Assembly (NCBI GenBank): GCA_034509735.1
Contig: JACGWO010000006.1
Span: forward strand, 33,039,141-33,103,140
Source: Sesamum alatum
Taxonomy: Eukaryota > Streptophyta > Magnoliopsida > Lamiales > Pedaliaceae
Length of the DNA stretch: 64,000 nt
Direction of reading: 5' to 3'
Each line of letters opens with the position of its first letter. Position 1 is the first letter of the stretch. Positions 33,868 through 44,898 of the stretch are shown piece by piece. A model generated the notes under the pieces. It ran no database searches and was not told the DNA's origin. It saw only the letters and a program-made list of their open reading frames with translations. A program made the translations under genes and the position numbers.

Positions 33868-36097
33868 TGATTATGTGGATTGGCCCGGGAGATTAACGCG
33901 AATAGCGGAAGTGCGAAATAGTGCGTAATAAAAATTACAAAGCATAATTAGACGGAATTTAAATCATGCATAACATACATAAACGAATCAAGGGGTGTGC
34001 CATTGATTCTCCCGGGCGTTCGGTGTATCTAATGTTCAATAAAACACAACATGGAGGTCATAGAATTAGAAACGAAAACCATAATTAAAGAACCTACCCG
34101 GTTGTAGTTTTGTCTTCGTTCGGCTACATGCATTGTTCCCCGTTTTGCACCAAGATCTCAAAGAAGAGACCCTCTAAATCATCTCACTCGCTGCACCGGA
34201 AAGCAGCGAACCCTTGTGCTAGCAAGAAAATCATTGGGGAGAATAGACATCGATACACGCTATCAATTAACGCAATGTCTCTTATGTTCTTAACTTGAAT
34301 AAATCAAGAAGAACAAAGTAGTATTTTTGGAGAGTGAAATAGGGATGGACGAAAATTTGAGGGAGAATTGAGAGATGAGAGTTGTAGAGAATAGTAGGTG
34401 TGAGTGTGTGTTTTTTGAGTATTTATAGGAGATGGAATTTCCTATTCCTTCTCAAACTCTTCCAAAGAGACACACTTTGACTAGGATTTTGACCTAGTCA
34501 AATCCTAGTCAAATTAGGCTTTGATTAAGTCAAATTAATCATGGCCCTTCATCTCATCATTTTCTAGATCAAATCTTGTCCATCCATTTTGATGGGCTTT
34601 ATGGACTGGGCCTATTTAATTCTAAATTAAATATTCCCATGGACTTTATATTAAACCATATTTAATATACTAAGCCCATTAATTAATTAATGGAAAGGAC
34701 TTATCTAATTCTAAATTAAATAGTCCCCATGGACTTTATATTAAATCCTATTTAATATACCAAGCCCATTAATTAATTCCATAGAATGGGATTATTTAAT
34801 TCTAAATTAAATAGTCCCACGGACTTTATATTAAATCCTATTTAATATACCAAGCTCACTAATTAATTAATTCACCCTTTTAATCTAATTAAAAGGAAAG
34901 CCCATGCTTTATAAAATTCATAAATCGAATTTATGAACTCAAGCCCGATTATTCCAAATAATTCATCGAGGCTTGAATCTCCAAGAAGTATAATTTAATT
35001 CCATTAAATTAAACCTTCTCCCGGAATTAATTTCAGATTAATTCCCTTTCATTTGGTGTAGCGGGTGTGACTCTTTAGGTTCACCTTTCAGCTAGACTTG
35101 GACCTACTTCTTGTTATTTCATAACCAAAGTAGTCCGTTACCATGGGTGGCCATCTAGCAACGGTCCATGGCACTAGAGACTAGGTGAATTTATGGTGTG
35201 AACATTTAGGCTCCGAGTTACACGCAGGTGCGGTCCTACCGACGCTCGATACGTACGGGTACAGTCCTACTGTCGCCTGTCTCCCGGCCTTTAGTCTAGG
35301 GGTCGGTTCCCATCCTTGACTAGGCAACTATGCATAATGCTCGAGATAGGTTTAACTCGACGTAGGAAATCCTTTCCCACTACATCAAGTGCTATGGCCA
35401 TAGACTTTGTGAGTCTAAACCATCTTCGAGCGCATAGGAGATCTTGTTGTCATATCCTTTGACAGGGGACAGATCCTATCTTGGAATTCACTGTTCTTAC
35501 ATACTCCGACTGCACTGGACGAGGTTTATGATGACCATGTAATATAACCGATCAAATTTCACCATATCCAAGATACAACCTTAGTATGTAGGGGACTGCC
35601 GTGATCCTCAAGTCCGAGGACTAATCCCGTACTATCGGAACCGGGAATACGAGTCATATCGACCAAGCCCGAGTGGCTTCCATATGACGATTCCCACGAG
35701 TCACCTCAGTCGGCCGCTCCCCAGCAGGCCGACCCACTAACACTGCTTAGACGATCCTCATCACCCGTCGATGAAACACGACAGCAGATGCTTAGTGCAA
35801 GTCTCAAATGGATTCTCGATGCCCTGTCTCGAGATTCCTTTGACTTGGAGTATTTCAGACCGATTCGGCGAAACTGATTTCATGAACCTACCTCCAAGCG
35901 TAGTTCCAATTTCCCGAAATGTTATTTCAGTCTGTGGGCATTTGTTGTGACATCGTAATGATGCAAGCAGTAAGTACAACAAACTCATGCCTATGAATCC
36001 TTACTACATTCATTAACATAATATTAGTCGTTCACAGATTGACGAATGGTTCTCAGAACAGCCAATACCATTGACTTTCTGGTCACCTATTCTCACA
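33868..36097 (-). repeat. 5' LTR of Copia D
   Basis: Minus-strand start at 36097 (TGTGAGAATAGGTGACCAG; one base differs from TGTTAG), end at 33868. TATA box CCTATAAATA near 34420. The conserved block is at about 35138-35190. Followed on the right by GGGTA and the resumed LTR of E. Confidence 0.88.
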
Positions 36098-37436
36098 GGG
36101 TACGCTCAAATTAAAGAGTTAATTAAAGGTGATTAATTATGATATGATCGAATTAATCTAATGCATATAAGTTGCTAATTAAATTGTATATGTGATACAA
36201 GCCCAAGTCTACCTGAGTGGTGAACCTAAAAGGTCACAAACAAATCCATGATGGAATTCTTGGAAATAATTAATTGGATTAATTATGGAGAAGATGAAGA
36301 AGCAAAGTTGGATTTGTCTTCTAAAAGACGAAGAAGCAAAGTTAGATTTGTCTTCTTAAAAATGAAGAAGCAAAGTTCGATTTGTCTTCTTAAAAGATGA
36401 AGAAGTAGAGTTGGATTTGTCTTCTTAAAAACGAAGAAGCAAAGTTGGATTTGTCTTCTTGAAAGATGAAGAAGCAAAGTTGGATTTGTCTTCTTGAAAG
36501 ATGAAGAAACAAAGTTGGATTTGTCTTCTTAAAAACGAAGAAGCAAAGTTGGATTTGTCTTCTTGAAAGACGAATAAGCAAAGTTGGATTTGTCTTCTTG
36601 AGGACGAATAAGCAAATTCGAACTTATCTTCATAAGATGAAGAAGCAAAGTCCAACTTCTCTTCTTAATATGACAAAACAAGTTTGTCATTTTAAAAGAA
36701 AGAAGAAGCAAAGTTGAACGTCTTTTCTTAATATGACAAAACAAGTTTGTCATATTGTAATAAGAAGAATCAAACTTGTTTTCCTCTTTGCAAGATGAAG
36801 AAGCAAAGTTGAACTTCTCTTCTTAATATGACAAAACAAGTTTGTCATTTTATAGGAAGAAGAATCAAACTTGTCTTCCTCTTTGCAAGAAGAAGAAGAC
36901 AAGTTGAACTTGGCTTCTTCAATGGAAGGTCTAGAAATATAGACCTTGGTTGCCATTCAAGACAACTCTTTGCTTTCTTATTTCTTGCTCTCTTGCTCGT
37001 GCTCTCTTGCTCTTGTCCCTTTTCCAAAAGAGAAACAAGTTATCTTGTCTTCTTTGTTGATCAATCGTTGATCTACCGTAATCCTCTAACGCCTACTAGC
37101 ATAGAGTTAAAGGAGATTCCATCATAGGTGTTGTGGACTAACTTTAGAGAGAAGACACTTGTGTTCCTACCATGGACAATCAACGAAAACGGTTCCGTTG
37201 TAACGTTGCACCGTTTGTAAGGTAAGAAACCGTTCTTGAGACGTTCAAGTCGTCAACATCAACCGGAGTGCTAAAAGGTTGTTTTCTCTTAACTATACAA
37301 TTGACATTCTTTTATGCATGAGATCCACATCGTTATAGCAACGAGATGGGCGATTTGATCGCTAATTATAATATTTTTGTAATTAAACTTTTAATTTCTA
37401 CTGCGTTTAACGTCGTGGGCTTATACGAATCTAACA
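36098..37436 (+). repeat. 5' LTR of Copia E, second part
   Basis: Resumes at the duplicated GGGTA and continues collinear with 43645-44893 of the 3' LTR. It includes the 33-bp minisatellite and ends CTAACA at 37436, followed by the primer-binding site. The TATA position here reads TAGAAATAT (36932), whereas the 3' LTR keeps TATAAATAG. Confidence 0.85.
36287..36660. repeat. Hairpin-forming minisatellite in the 5' LTR of E
   Basis: About ten to eleven tandem units of about 33 bp built on GAAGAAGCAAAGTTGGATTT followed by GTCTTCTT. Each unit carries AAGAAGCAAA and, inverted with one extra base, TTTGTCTTCTT, so each could fold as a hairpin. Translations on either strand give repetitive Ser/Phe/Leu or Lys-rich frames, which are artefacts. 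It lies upstream of the TATA box, in U3. Confidence 0.8.
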
Positions 37437-37437
37437 G

Positions 37438-37450
37438 TGGTATCAGAGCC
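37438..37450 (+). other. Primer-binding site of Copia E
   Basis: TGGTATCAGAGCC, one base after the LTR end; the exact sequence commonly used by plant Copia elements to bind methionine initiator tRNA. Confidence 0.88.
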
Positions 37451-38795
37451 CGGTCATGCAAGTCAATTGTATTTATTTTGGTTTGATGTGATTTAATCGG
37501 CTTAAATTGCTTAACAATTTAATTTTAAGTATTAATCTCTTGATGTCTTGAATTTAATTCTTGGGCATATTTAAATTGTTGAAATTTGATTCTATTGTGT
37601 TTCACCTTCCACCTACATGGCCCGATTTATCTTCCGCCTATATGGTCGGGTTCTTTCGTCTACATGGCCGGATTTATAAATTCTCAACTCTGTTTTTATT
37701 TGAGGATAATAATATATATATTTATATTATTTTCCTAATTTATATGTGGATATAAATTGAGAAATAAAATTGGTTTTTCACTTATATTTTGATTAGGAAA
37801 ATTCGACATATTCTCCTAATATGATTAGGACAATTTCTTAAAAAGTCCAAGCTAATTTCACATTATTAATCGAGTGCCCATGAATTAAATTCAATTTCAT
37901 TGCGTGAAAAACATCATGTGATTTAACATAAGAAATTAAATTCTTTTGTTTTATTGGATCTAAATATATATACATGATATTATTTGCATATATGATATGT
38001 GATATCTTTATTTAATATATGTATGGGATGACTACGGGCTCATGATCATCCAACTAGGGCATGCTAGGTTTTATTTCTTGTATATATGTTTTATGGCTTT
38101 TCTTGATATTCATACCTACACTTTACAATGTATATGATAAACAAGAAAAAAAAGAATAAAACATCGTGCTGAGGTCTTGCGTAAATAAATGGTTTAAACC
38201 CTCACTTGGAGTGTCCAAGTTAAAATATTAAGCCCGTGATGGATAAAATCAAATTGGATTTGATAATCCAGACCTTCCATCCATAGTGACAAAATATGAG
38301 ATGCTATCACCTTTCAATTCATTGTCTCACGAATCGTGGAGTGATTTGGGAGTAGTGAAAAGTTGTACTATCACTATGAACAAGTAGATTACCTACTATC
38401 ACTCTGTCTCACGAGTCGTAGAGGGTGATAGTGGGGGGTCTTTTAGTCGATGGGTTGGGCTTAACATGGAGTAACATAATTCACTTGGAGTCATTGGGAT
38501 TATGTGAAAAATGAGGTAAAACACCTTGGGGATCTCATAAGATGAGAATGGTGAAAGTCACCTCCCATAGAATTATTTTCATACGAATCGTAACAGCAGG
38601 TTATGAAATTCGTTCTAAGGACCTGAAGCCCACTAGGAAAAATATTTTCAGAAAGTCCATATGGCGGTTTATGGAATTTTGAATAAATAGTGGGAGCAAT
38701 TTACGATTAAAGACCATATCGTAAATTTAATTAACATTAATTGAAAGAATGCCAAAATCTCCATTGTTTCTTCTTTTCTTTCTTGTAGATCGACA
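37451..38795 (+). other. Copia E leader
   Basis: 1.35 kb. Three imperfect units of about 25 bp (37609-37680, around CCTACATGGCC) stand where the other elements have a GC island. Then GCTCATGATCATCC near 38040, and the paired motif GTCTCACGAATCGTGG (38324-38339) and GTCTCACGAGTCGTAG (38406-38421), 82 bp apart. No convincing gene. Confidence 0.65.
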
Positions 38796-39600
38796 ATGTC
38801 TAAAAGTCCACTTGCTACCATACTTGAGACAAACAAACTTGTTGGAACCAACTATGTTGACTGGCTTAGGAATCTTAAAATCATTTTGGATCCCGAGAAA
38901 CGCTCTTATGTGTTGGAATCTCATCCTCCTACTGAGCTTCCCGAGGGTTCGACTAACGAAGAACGTGTGATGTTCCAACGTTGGATCGATGATGACCTTC
39001 AGGCCCGTTGCCTTATGCTGGCATCTATAAGTAATGAACTGCAAAAAGCAACATGAACACCTTAAGCATGCACATGCGATCTTTGTACGCTTACAAGAAT
39101 TTTTTGCTGTACAAGATCGGCATATGAGATATGCAGCATCAAAGGAGTTCTATCGGGCAAAGATGACTGAGGGGTCGTGTGTTCATTACCACAGTGTCAA
39201 GATGCTTTCTCTAATTGAGAAGTTAGAATCTCTTAACGCAGACATGAATAATGACTCCTACATAGATGTGATCTTACAGTCATTGCCGTCGTCTTTTGAT
39301 CATTTTGTTGTTAATTACAATATGAACGGTCTTGAGAAGACTGTTCCTGAATTGATCAATGTGCTTATGCAATACGAGGCTACTATAAAGAAGCCTACAC
39401 CAGTAATGCTACCAACCCCATCCACATCTTCCTCCATGACAAAAAGGGTCAAGAAATGGAGGAGAAATGGAAAGAGAAGGAAGAAAAGCAATAAGGACAG
39501 CCGAGGGAAGGGCAAAGGAAAGAAGATAATCAAGGCCAATCCAGCAAATGATGAGTGTCATCACTGCCACGAAAAAGGCCATTGGAAGAGGAAACTTCTT
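38796..39600 (+). pseudogene. Copia E gag
   Basis: ATG at 38796 opens MSKSPLATILETNKLVGTNY. An 87-codon frame runs to a one-base slip in an A-run near 39045 and continues in the frame opening at 39034 through FFAVQDRHMRYAASKEF, MTEGSCVHYHSVKML and NYNMNGLEKTVPELINVL. A long Lys/Arg-rich stretch precedes the zinc knuckle CHHCHEKGHWKRKL, where the fourth ligand (Cys) is lost together with a few bases. Apart from these two lesions Gag is complete (about 265 codons). Confidence 0.85.
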
Positions 39601-41060
39601 GCAATAGTCCAAGGTATTTTCGTTGTTGAAATTAACATGATTGCTAATAATGATTCTTGCGTATTAGATACCAGTTGTGGAGCTCATTTTTGCAATGATT
39701 TGCAGGTAATGAGAAGAAGCAAAAAGTTAAGTGAAGGGGATGTGATCCTCAGGCTTGGAGATGGCAAGCAGGATGCTGCTGAAGCCGTTCGAACTGTTCA
39801 CTTAGCTATTAGCAAGGATGTTAGGATAGTACTTAATAGTTGTTATTATGTACCAAGTATGATAAGAAACATTGTATCTATACCTACTCTTGATGAAAAG
39901 GGGTATGAATTTTGTGTATCAAAACAATATTTCTACTTAATGAGGAATGGTTCTTCTGTTTTACTTGGCACTTTTATAAATGGTTTATATACTATCCAAC
40001 AACATAATATGATTACGAACGTTCAACATAAACGAAAATTGGATGATCAAGAAAATGCACAAACATGGCACACTAGGTTGGGTCACATTTCCAAGGATAG
40101 GATAAAGAGGTTGATTGACTCTAAGAATCTAGAAATAGAGAACTTAGATGCTCTTTCAACTTCTAAATCTTGTTTCGAGGGAAAAATGACCAAAACACCA
40201 TTTATTAGACAAAGTAGTCGTGTTGCTGCACTGTTGGATTTAATCCACACAGATGTTTGTGGACCTTTACGTATTCCAGCTAGAGAAGGATTGTCTTACT
40301 TCATAACCTTTACCGATGATCACTCACGGTTTGGTTATGTATACTTAATGAAGTACAAGTCTGAAGTATTTGAAATATTCAAAGAATTCAAACTTGAAGT
40401 AGAAAATCAAACTGGATGAAAAATTAAGACCATTCGATCTAATCGTGGTAGTGAATACTTAAGTGGTGAATTCTTGAATTACTTAAAAGAGAATGGGATT
40501 CTCTCTCAGTGGACTCCTACAATGCCACAACTTAATGGCATGGCTAAAAGGAGGAACCGAACTTTGTTGGACATGGTTCGTTCCATGATGAGTTCTACTA
40601 CATTACCTCTTTATTTTCGGAGCTATGCGTTAGAAACGGCGGCCAAGTTATTAAACATGATTCCATCTAAGGTTGTACCCAAAATACCATATGAAATATG
40701 GCATGGCAAACCACCCTCTTATAAGTACTTGAGAATATGGGGGTGTCCCGCATATGTTAAAAGACTAGTAGGAGATAAGTTGGATATGAGATCCATCTTA
40801 TGTAGTTTTGTTGGATATCTGAAAGAAACTGTAGGATACTACTTCTATTATCCCTCGGAAGAAAACGTGTTTATTTCAAGAAATGCAGTGTTCTTGGAAA
40901 AGGATTTTCCTTCAGATACTCAAAACAAAGAGTTGCAACTCGAAGAGTTGAGTGATGTATCACCTATGACAAAAATGACACCCATACTGCCTCACAATGA
41001 ACCTTTTGATTTTACACATCCTCTGAGAAAGTCAGCTAGAGTCTCTAAATAGCCTGAGAG
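39601..41060 (+). pseudogene. Copia E protease and integrase
   Basis: Continuous with Gag. Protease motif CVLDTSCGAH carries Ser where Gly is usual. The pre-integrase domain has WHTRLGHIS and an altered second ligand pair (SKSC in place of C..C). Integrase core: Asp in LIHTDVCGPL is present, the second catalytic position reads Asn (SNRGSEY), and the third reads Lys (LNGMAKRRNRT). One nonsense codon at 40417-40419 sits between them; the frame then stays open to 41052 through IPYEIWHGKPPSYKYL and DKLDMRSILCSFVGY. Two of three catalytic acids are gone, so inactive as read. Confidence 0.85.
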
Positions 41061-42090
41061 ATATGATATCCTAGCCTTGACTGGTCAATTGGATAATGAT
41101 CCAAAGACATTCGAAGAGGCAATGTCTGACATCGATTCGGGTAGATGGCTTGAGGCCATGAGATCGGAAACGGACTCCATGAACTCCAATAAGGTATGGA
41201 TGGACCTTGGTGGACCTACCTAAGGGAGTTAGGCCCGTTGGGTGCAAATAGGTCTACAAGCGAAAGCTTGGAGCCGATGGAGAGGTATCGACCTTTAAGG
41301 CCCGATTGGTAGCGAAAGGCCACACTAAAAGGTCTGGTATGGACTTTGAGGAGACCTATTCGCCTGTCGCTATGGCCAAGTCCATAAGGATCTTAATTTC
41401 CATAGCTGCGTATTATGACTATGAGATATGACAAATGGATGTGAAAACTGCATTCCTTAATGGATTTATTAAGGAAGAAATCTATATAGGTCAACAACAA
41501 GGTTTTACATCCAAAGGAGAAGAGCAAAAAGTTTGCAAACTCCAAAGGTCCATTATGGACTCAAACAGGCGTCCTAAAGTTGAAACATTCGTTTAGATGA
41601 GGTTATAAAATGTTATGACTTCATCAAGAATGACTATGATCCTATGTAGATAAAAAGGCTAGTGGGAGCTCTATTGTGTTCCTTGTGCTTTATATGGATG
41701 ACATTTTACTCATCGGGAATGATGTTAAAATGTTAGGTGACACTAAAGCATGGTTATCTACTCAATTCTCCATGAAGGACTTGGGTGAAGCTTCCTATGT
41801 TCTTGGGATAAAAATCTACAGAGATAGATCTAAAAGAATGTTAGGAATGACCCAAGTCTCGTACATTGATAAAGTCTTCAAAAGGTTAAAGATAGATGAA
41901 TCAAAAAGGGGTTTCTTCCCATGAGGCATAAAATTAAACTCTCCAAGACTCAGTCTCCCAAGACTGGTGAGGAAGTTAAGAACATGTGAGATATTCCCTA
42001 TGCTTGTGCCGTTGGCAGCATACAATATGTTGTTCAATGTACGAGGCCTGATATAGCTTACGCTCTAAGTATTACGAGTCGTTATTAGGC
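41061..42090 (+). pseudogene. Copia E reverse transcriptase
   Basis: After a stop at 41050 the frame reads PERYDILALTG and FEEAMSDIDSGRWLEAM. It slips near 41197 and continues in pieces. The catalytic box LVLYMDDILLIGND (41685-41720) is intact, followed by YVLGIKIYRDRSKRMLGMTQ and YIDKVFKRL in an 82-codon open stretch (41676-41924). The first part of RT and the connection segment hold several shifts. Confidence 0.8.
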
Positions 42091-42678
42091 ATGTGCCGGC
42101 CACGATCACTGGAGACTATTGTCAAAAATATCCTTAAGTACTTGAGAAGAACTAGGGATTTATTTTTGGTGTACGGTGATGGAGAATTGATATTGGAAGG
42201 GTATACTAATGCCAGCTTCCAATCGGATATGGATGACGCTAAGTTTAAATCTGGTTATGTATTTTGTTTGAATAGAGGAGCTGTCAGTTGGAAAACTTCC
42301 AAGCAAGATACGACAACGGATTCCACGACGGAAGCCGAATGCATTGCAGCTTCTGAAGCTGCTAAGGAGGTTGTTTGGATGAAAAACTACATCCAAGAGT
42401 TGGGTGTGGTGCCTAGCATTGCCAAACACGTAGTTGTACTTTGTGATAACAATAGGGCTAATGCGCAAGTGAAGGAGCCAATACCTCATCACAAATCCAA
42501 ACACATAATTAGACGCTACCATCTAATCAGAGAGATGGTAGGAAGAGGTGACATGCGAGTGGATCATGTTGCATCAATGGAGAACATAGCAGACCCGCTT
42601 ACAAAGCCGATATCAAAAATTGCTCATTCTCAACATCTTGAGAAGATGGGATTAAAGAACATGGGCAATTGGCTTTAG
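42091..42678 (+). pseudogene. Copia E RNase H, open frame
   Basis: 195-codon uninterrupted frame ending the polyprotein: YLRRTRDLFLVYG, GYTNASFQSDMDDAKF, VSWKTSKQDTTTDSTTEAE, ASEAAKEVVWMKNYIQELG, LCDNNRANAQVKEP, HIIRRYHLIREMV and ADPLTKPIS. The first catalytic Asp position, usually GYSD/GYTDA, reads GYTNA (Asn). Stop codon lies two bases before the polypurine-tract region. Cut off upstream from RT by shifts, hence called a pseudogene. Confidence 0.82.
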
Positions 42679-42681
42679 GTC

Positions 42682-42691
42682 AAGTGGGAGA
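42682..42691 (+). other. Polypurine tract of Copia E
   Basis: AAGTGGGAGA, one base before the TGTTAG of the 3' LTR. Confidence 0.85.
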
Positions 42692-43825
42692 TTGTTAGAA
42701 TAGGTGACCGTCAAGCCAATTGATTGGCTCTTTGTAAACTATTCTATACAATCTTTTTCAATAATATTTTAATTTGAGAAATGTTCGTTGGTCATCTTCA
42801 TCATATGTTTTAAACATTATATTTATATGAGCATTTGGTTGAAGCCCTTAGATCAATTATGCTACGGGGTTGGCTCGCGCATATGATGGCGATCATGAAA
42901 CCAACCTCTATGGTATGATCTAAAATATTCAAGTCAATGATTTGGTCGAGATAGGGCATCGACCATTCCTTAAAGACTTGCACTAAGTGATGCGTTCATA
43001 TGATGAATGTCAAGTTTCATAGACAGGGACGTATGACGTCTGCGTACTTTAGTGGGTGCTTGATAAAGATTTATCAAAATTTACTGAATTGACTCGCAGG
43101 AGTTGTCATAAGGAAGCCTAATATGATATGATCGGTATGACTAGAATTACTAGGCTACGATAGTGTACTAACTAGTCCTGAGACTTGAGGTTCCATGGTA
43201 ACCTTGCGCATAGAACGCCTATGACTTGATCATGTCCAATGTGGTCTCAGGTTTCATCTTGGATTACTATACGGTCATCTTTCAGACATAGTTGAAGCAT
43301 GCATGGAGGTTGGTGAGTTCTAAGATAGGATCTGCTACTTATTATGAGATGATAACGAACCTCCTATGTTCTCTATGTTCTGCGTTCCTCGAATCCGATG
43401 GCCATGGCTATTGATCAAATAGGAGAAAGGATTTTTCCTATATTGATAAATTGGAAGCATAACTTGAAGAGTTGATACATAGACATCAAAGTCGATAACT
43501 AATTCCATGACCAAGACTTTGATCGGGAGGTTAGTAGCGGAGGGACCGTATCTACATGGTACACGTAGGTCACAGTTTCACACAATAATTCACCTATTCT
43601 CTAGTACCATCGACCATTGCTAAATGGCCACCCATGGTGATAGGTACCCTCCAATTAAAGAGTTAATTGAGGGTGATTAATTATGATATGATATAATTAA
43701 TCTAATGCATATAAGTTGCTAATTAAATTGTATATCTGATACAAGCCCAAGTCTAGCTGAGTGGTGAACCTAAAGGGTCACACACAAATCTGTGATGGTT
43801 GGAAATAATTAATTGGATTAATTAT

Positions 43826-44100
43826 GATGAAGATGAAGAAGCAAAGTTGGATTTGTCTTCTAAAAGACGAAGAAGCAAAGTTAGATTTGTCTTCCTAAAA
43901 ACGAAGAAGCAAAGTTGGATTTGTCTTCTTGAAAGACGAAGAAGCAAAGTTGGATTTGTCTTCTTGAAAGATGAAGAAGCAAAGTTGAATTTGTCTTCTT
44001 AAAAACGAAGAATCAAAGTTGGATTTGTCTTCTTGGAATATGAAGAAGCAATGTTGGATTTGTCTTCTTTGAGACAAAGAAGCAAAGTCGAGCTTGTCTT
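43826..44100. repeat. Hairpin-forming minisatellite in the 3' LTR of E
   Basis: Same 33-bp unit as at 36287-36660 but with about eight units, so copy number changed between the two LTRs after insertion or during reverse transcription. Confidence 0.8.
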
Positions 44101-44401
44101 CATAAGATGAAGAAGCAAAGTCGAACTTCTCTTCTTAATATGACAAAACAAGTTTGTCATTTTATAAGAAAGAAGAAGTAAAGTTGAACTTCTCTTCTTT
44201 ATATGACAAAACAAGTTTATCATATTGTAATAAGAAGAATCAAACTTGTCTTGCTCTTTGCAAGATGAAGAAGCAAAGTTGAACTTCTCTTCTTAATATG
44301 ACAAAACAAGTTTTTCATTTTGTAAGAAGAAGAATCAAGCTTGTCTTCCTCTTTGCAAGAAGAATAAGACAAGTTGAACTTGGCTTCTTCAATTGAAGGT
44401 C

Positions 44402-44410
44402 TATAAATAG
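44402..44410 (+). promoter_or_regulatory. LTR promoter TATA box (Copia E)
   Basis: TATAAATAG, about 500 bp before the LTR end and shortly after the minisatellite, the expected U3/R boundary. Confidence 0.6.
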
Positions 44411-44898
44411 AGACCTTGGTTGCCATTCAAGACAACTCTTTGCTTTCTTATTTCTTTCTCTCTTGCTCTCGTCCCTTTTCCAAAAGAGAAACAAGTTCTC
44501 TTGTCTTCTCCGTTGATCAATCGTTGATCTACCGTAATCCTCTAATGCCTACTAGCATAGGGTTAAAGGAGATTCCGTCATAGGTGGTGCGGACTAACTT
44601 TAGAGGGAAGACACTTGTGTTCCTACCGTGGACAATCAACAAAAATGGTTCCGTTGTAACGTTCCACTATTTGTAAGGTAAGAAACCGTTCTTCAGACAT
44701 TCAAGTTGTCAACATCAACCCGAGTGCTAAAAGGTTGTTTTCTCTTAAATGTACAATTAGCATTCTTTTATGCATAAGATCCACATCGTTATTGCAACGA
44801 GAAGGGCGATTTGATTGCTAATTATAATATTTTTGTAACTAAAGTTTTAATTTCTGTTGCGTTTAACGTCTTGGGGCTTATACCAATCTAACAGTTCT

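Larger units (their letters stand above)
27397..36097 (-). mobile_element. Copia element D nested in the 5' LTR of E
   Basis: 8701 bp, minus orientation. Target duplication GGGTA at 27392-27396 and 36098-36102 is perfect. LTRs are 2236 and 2230 bp and very alike: about nine differences in the first 270 aligned bases (about 3%). The internal region is only 4.2 kb and holds degraded pol, a shortened gag and a leader with a GC island. D must be younger than E. The pol decay contrasts with the similar LTRs, which suggests D moved as a non-autonomous copy. Confidence 0.9.
26430..44893 (+). mobile_element. Copia element E, containing nested Copia D
   Basis: Outer ends are TGTTAGAATAGGTGACTG at 26430 and CTAACA at 44893. 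The 5-bp target duplication GTTCT is perfect at 26425-26429 and 44894-44898. Without D (27397-36097 plus one GGGTA) the element is about 9.76 kb with LTRs of about 2.3 and 2.2 kb. It has a perfect primer-binding site, near-complete gag-pol and a polypurine tract. A hand comparison of the first ~235 bp of the two LTRs shows about 15 differences (6%). It is the best preserved element here but its frames are broken. Confidence 0.93.
42693..44893 (+). repeat. 3' LTR of Copia E
   Basis: 2201 bp, uninterrupted, TGTTAGAATAGGTGACCG to CTAACA. The conserved block is at 43588-43645. Minisatellite 43826-44100. TATA box, short 5'-leader-like CAAGACAACTCTTTGC after it, and GTTCT target duplication follow. 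It serves as the reference for the split 5' LTR. Confidence 0.92.

Noticed and set aside
33455..33870. Several overlapping frames in the Copia D GC island
   Set aside because: Same composition effect; no homology and no sensible start context.
36287..36660. Possible CRISPR-like array
   Set aside because: Units are contiguous without unique spacers, in a plant LTR.
36283..36956. Repetitive minus-strand frames of Ser/Phe/Leu peptides (also 43895-44426)
   Set aside because: Translations of the LTR minisatellite; different frames give similar repeats.
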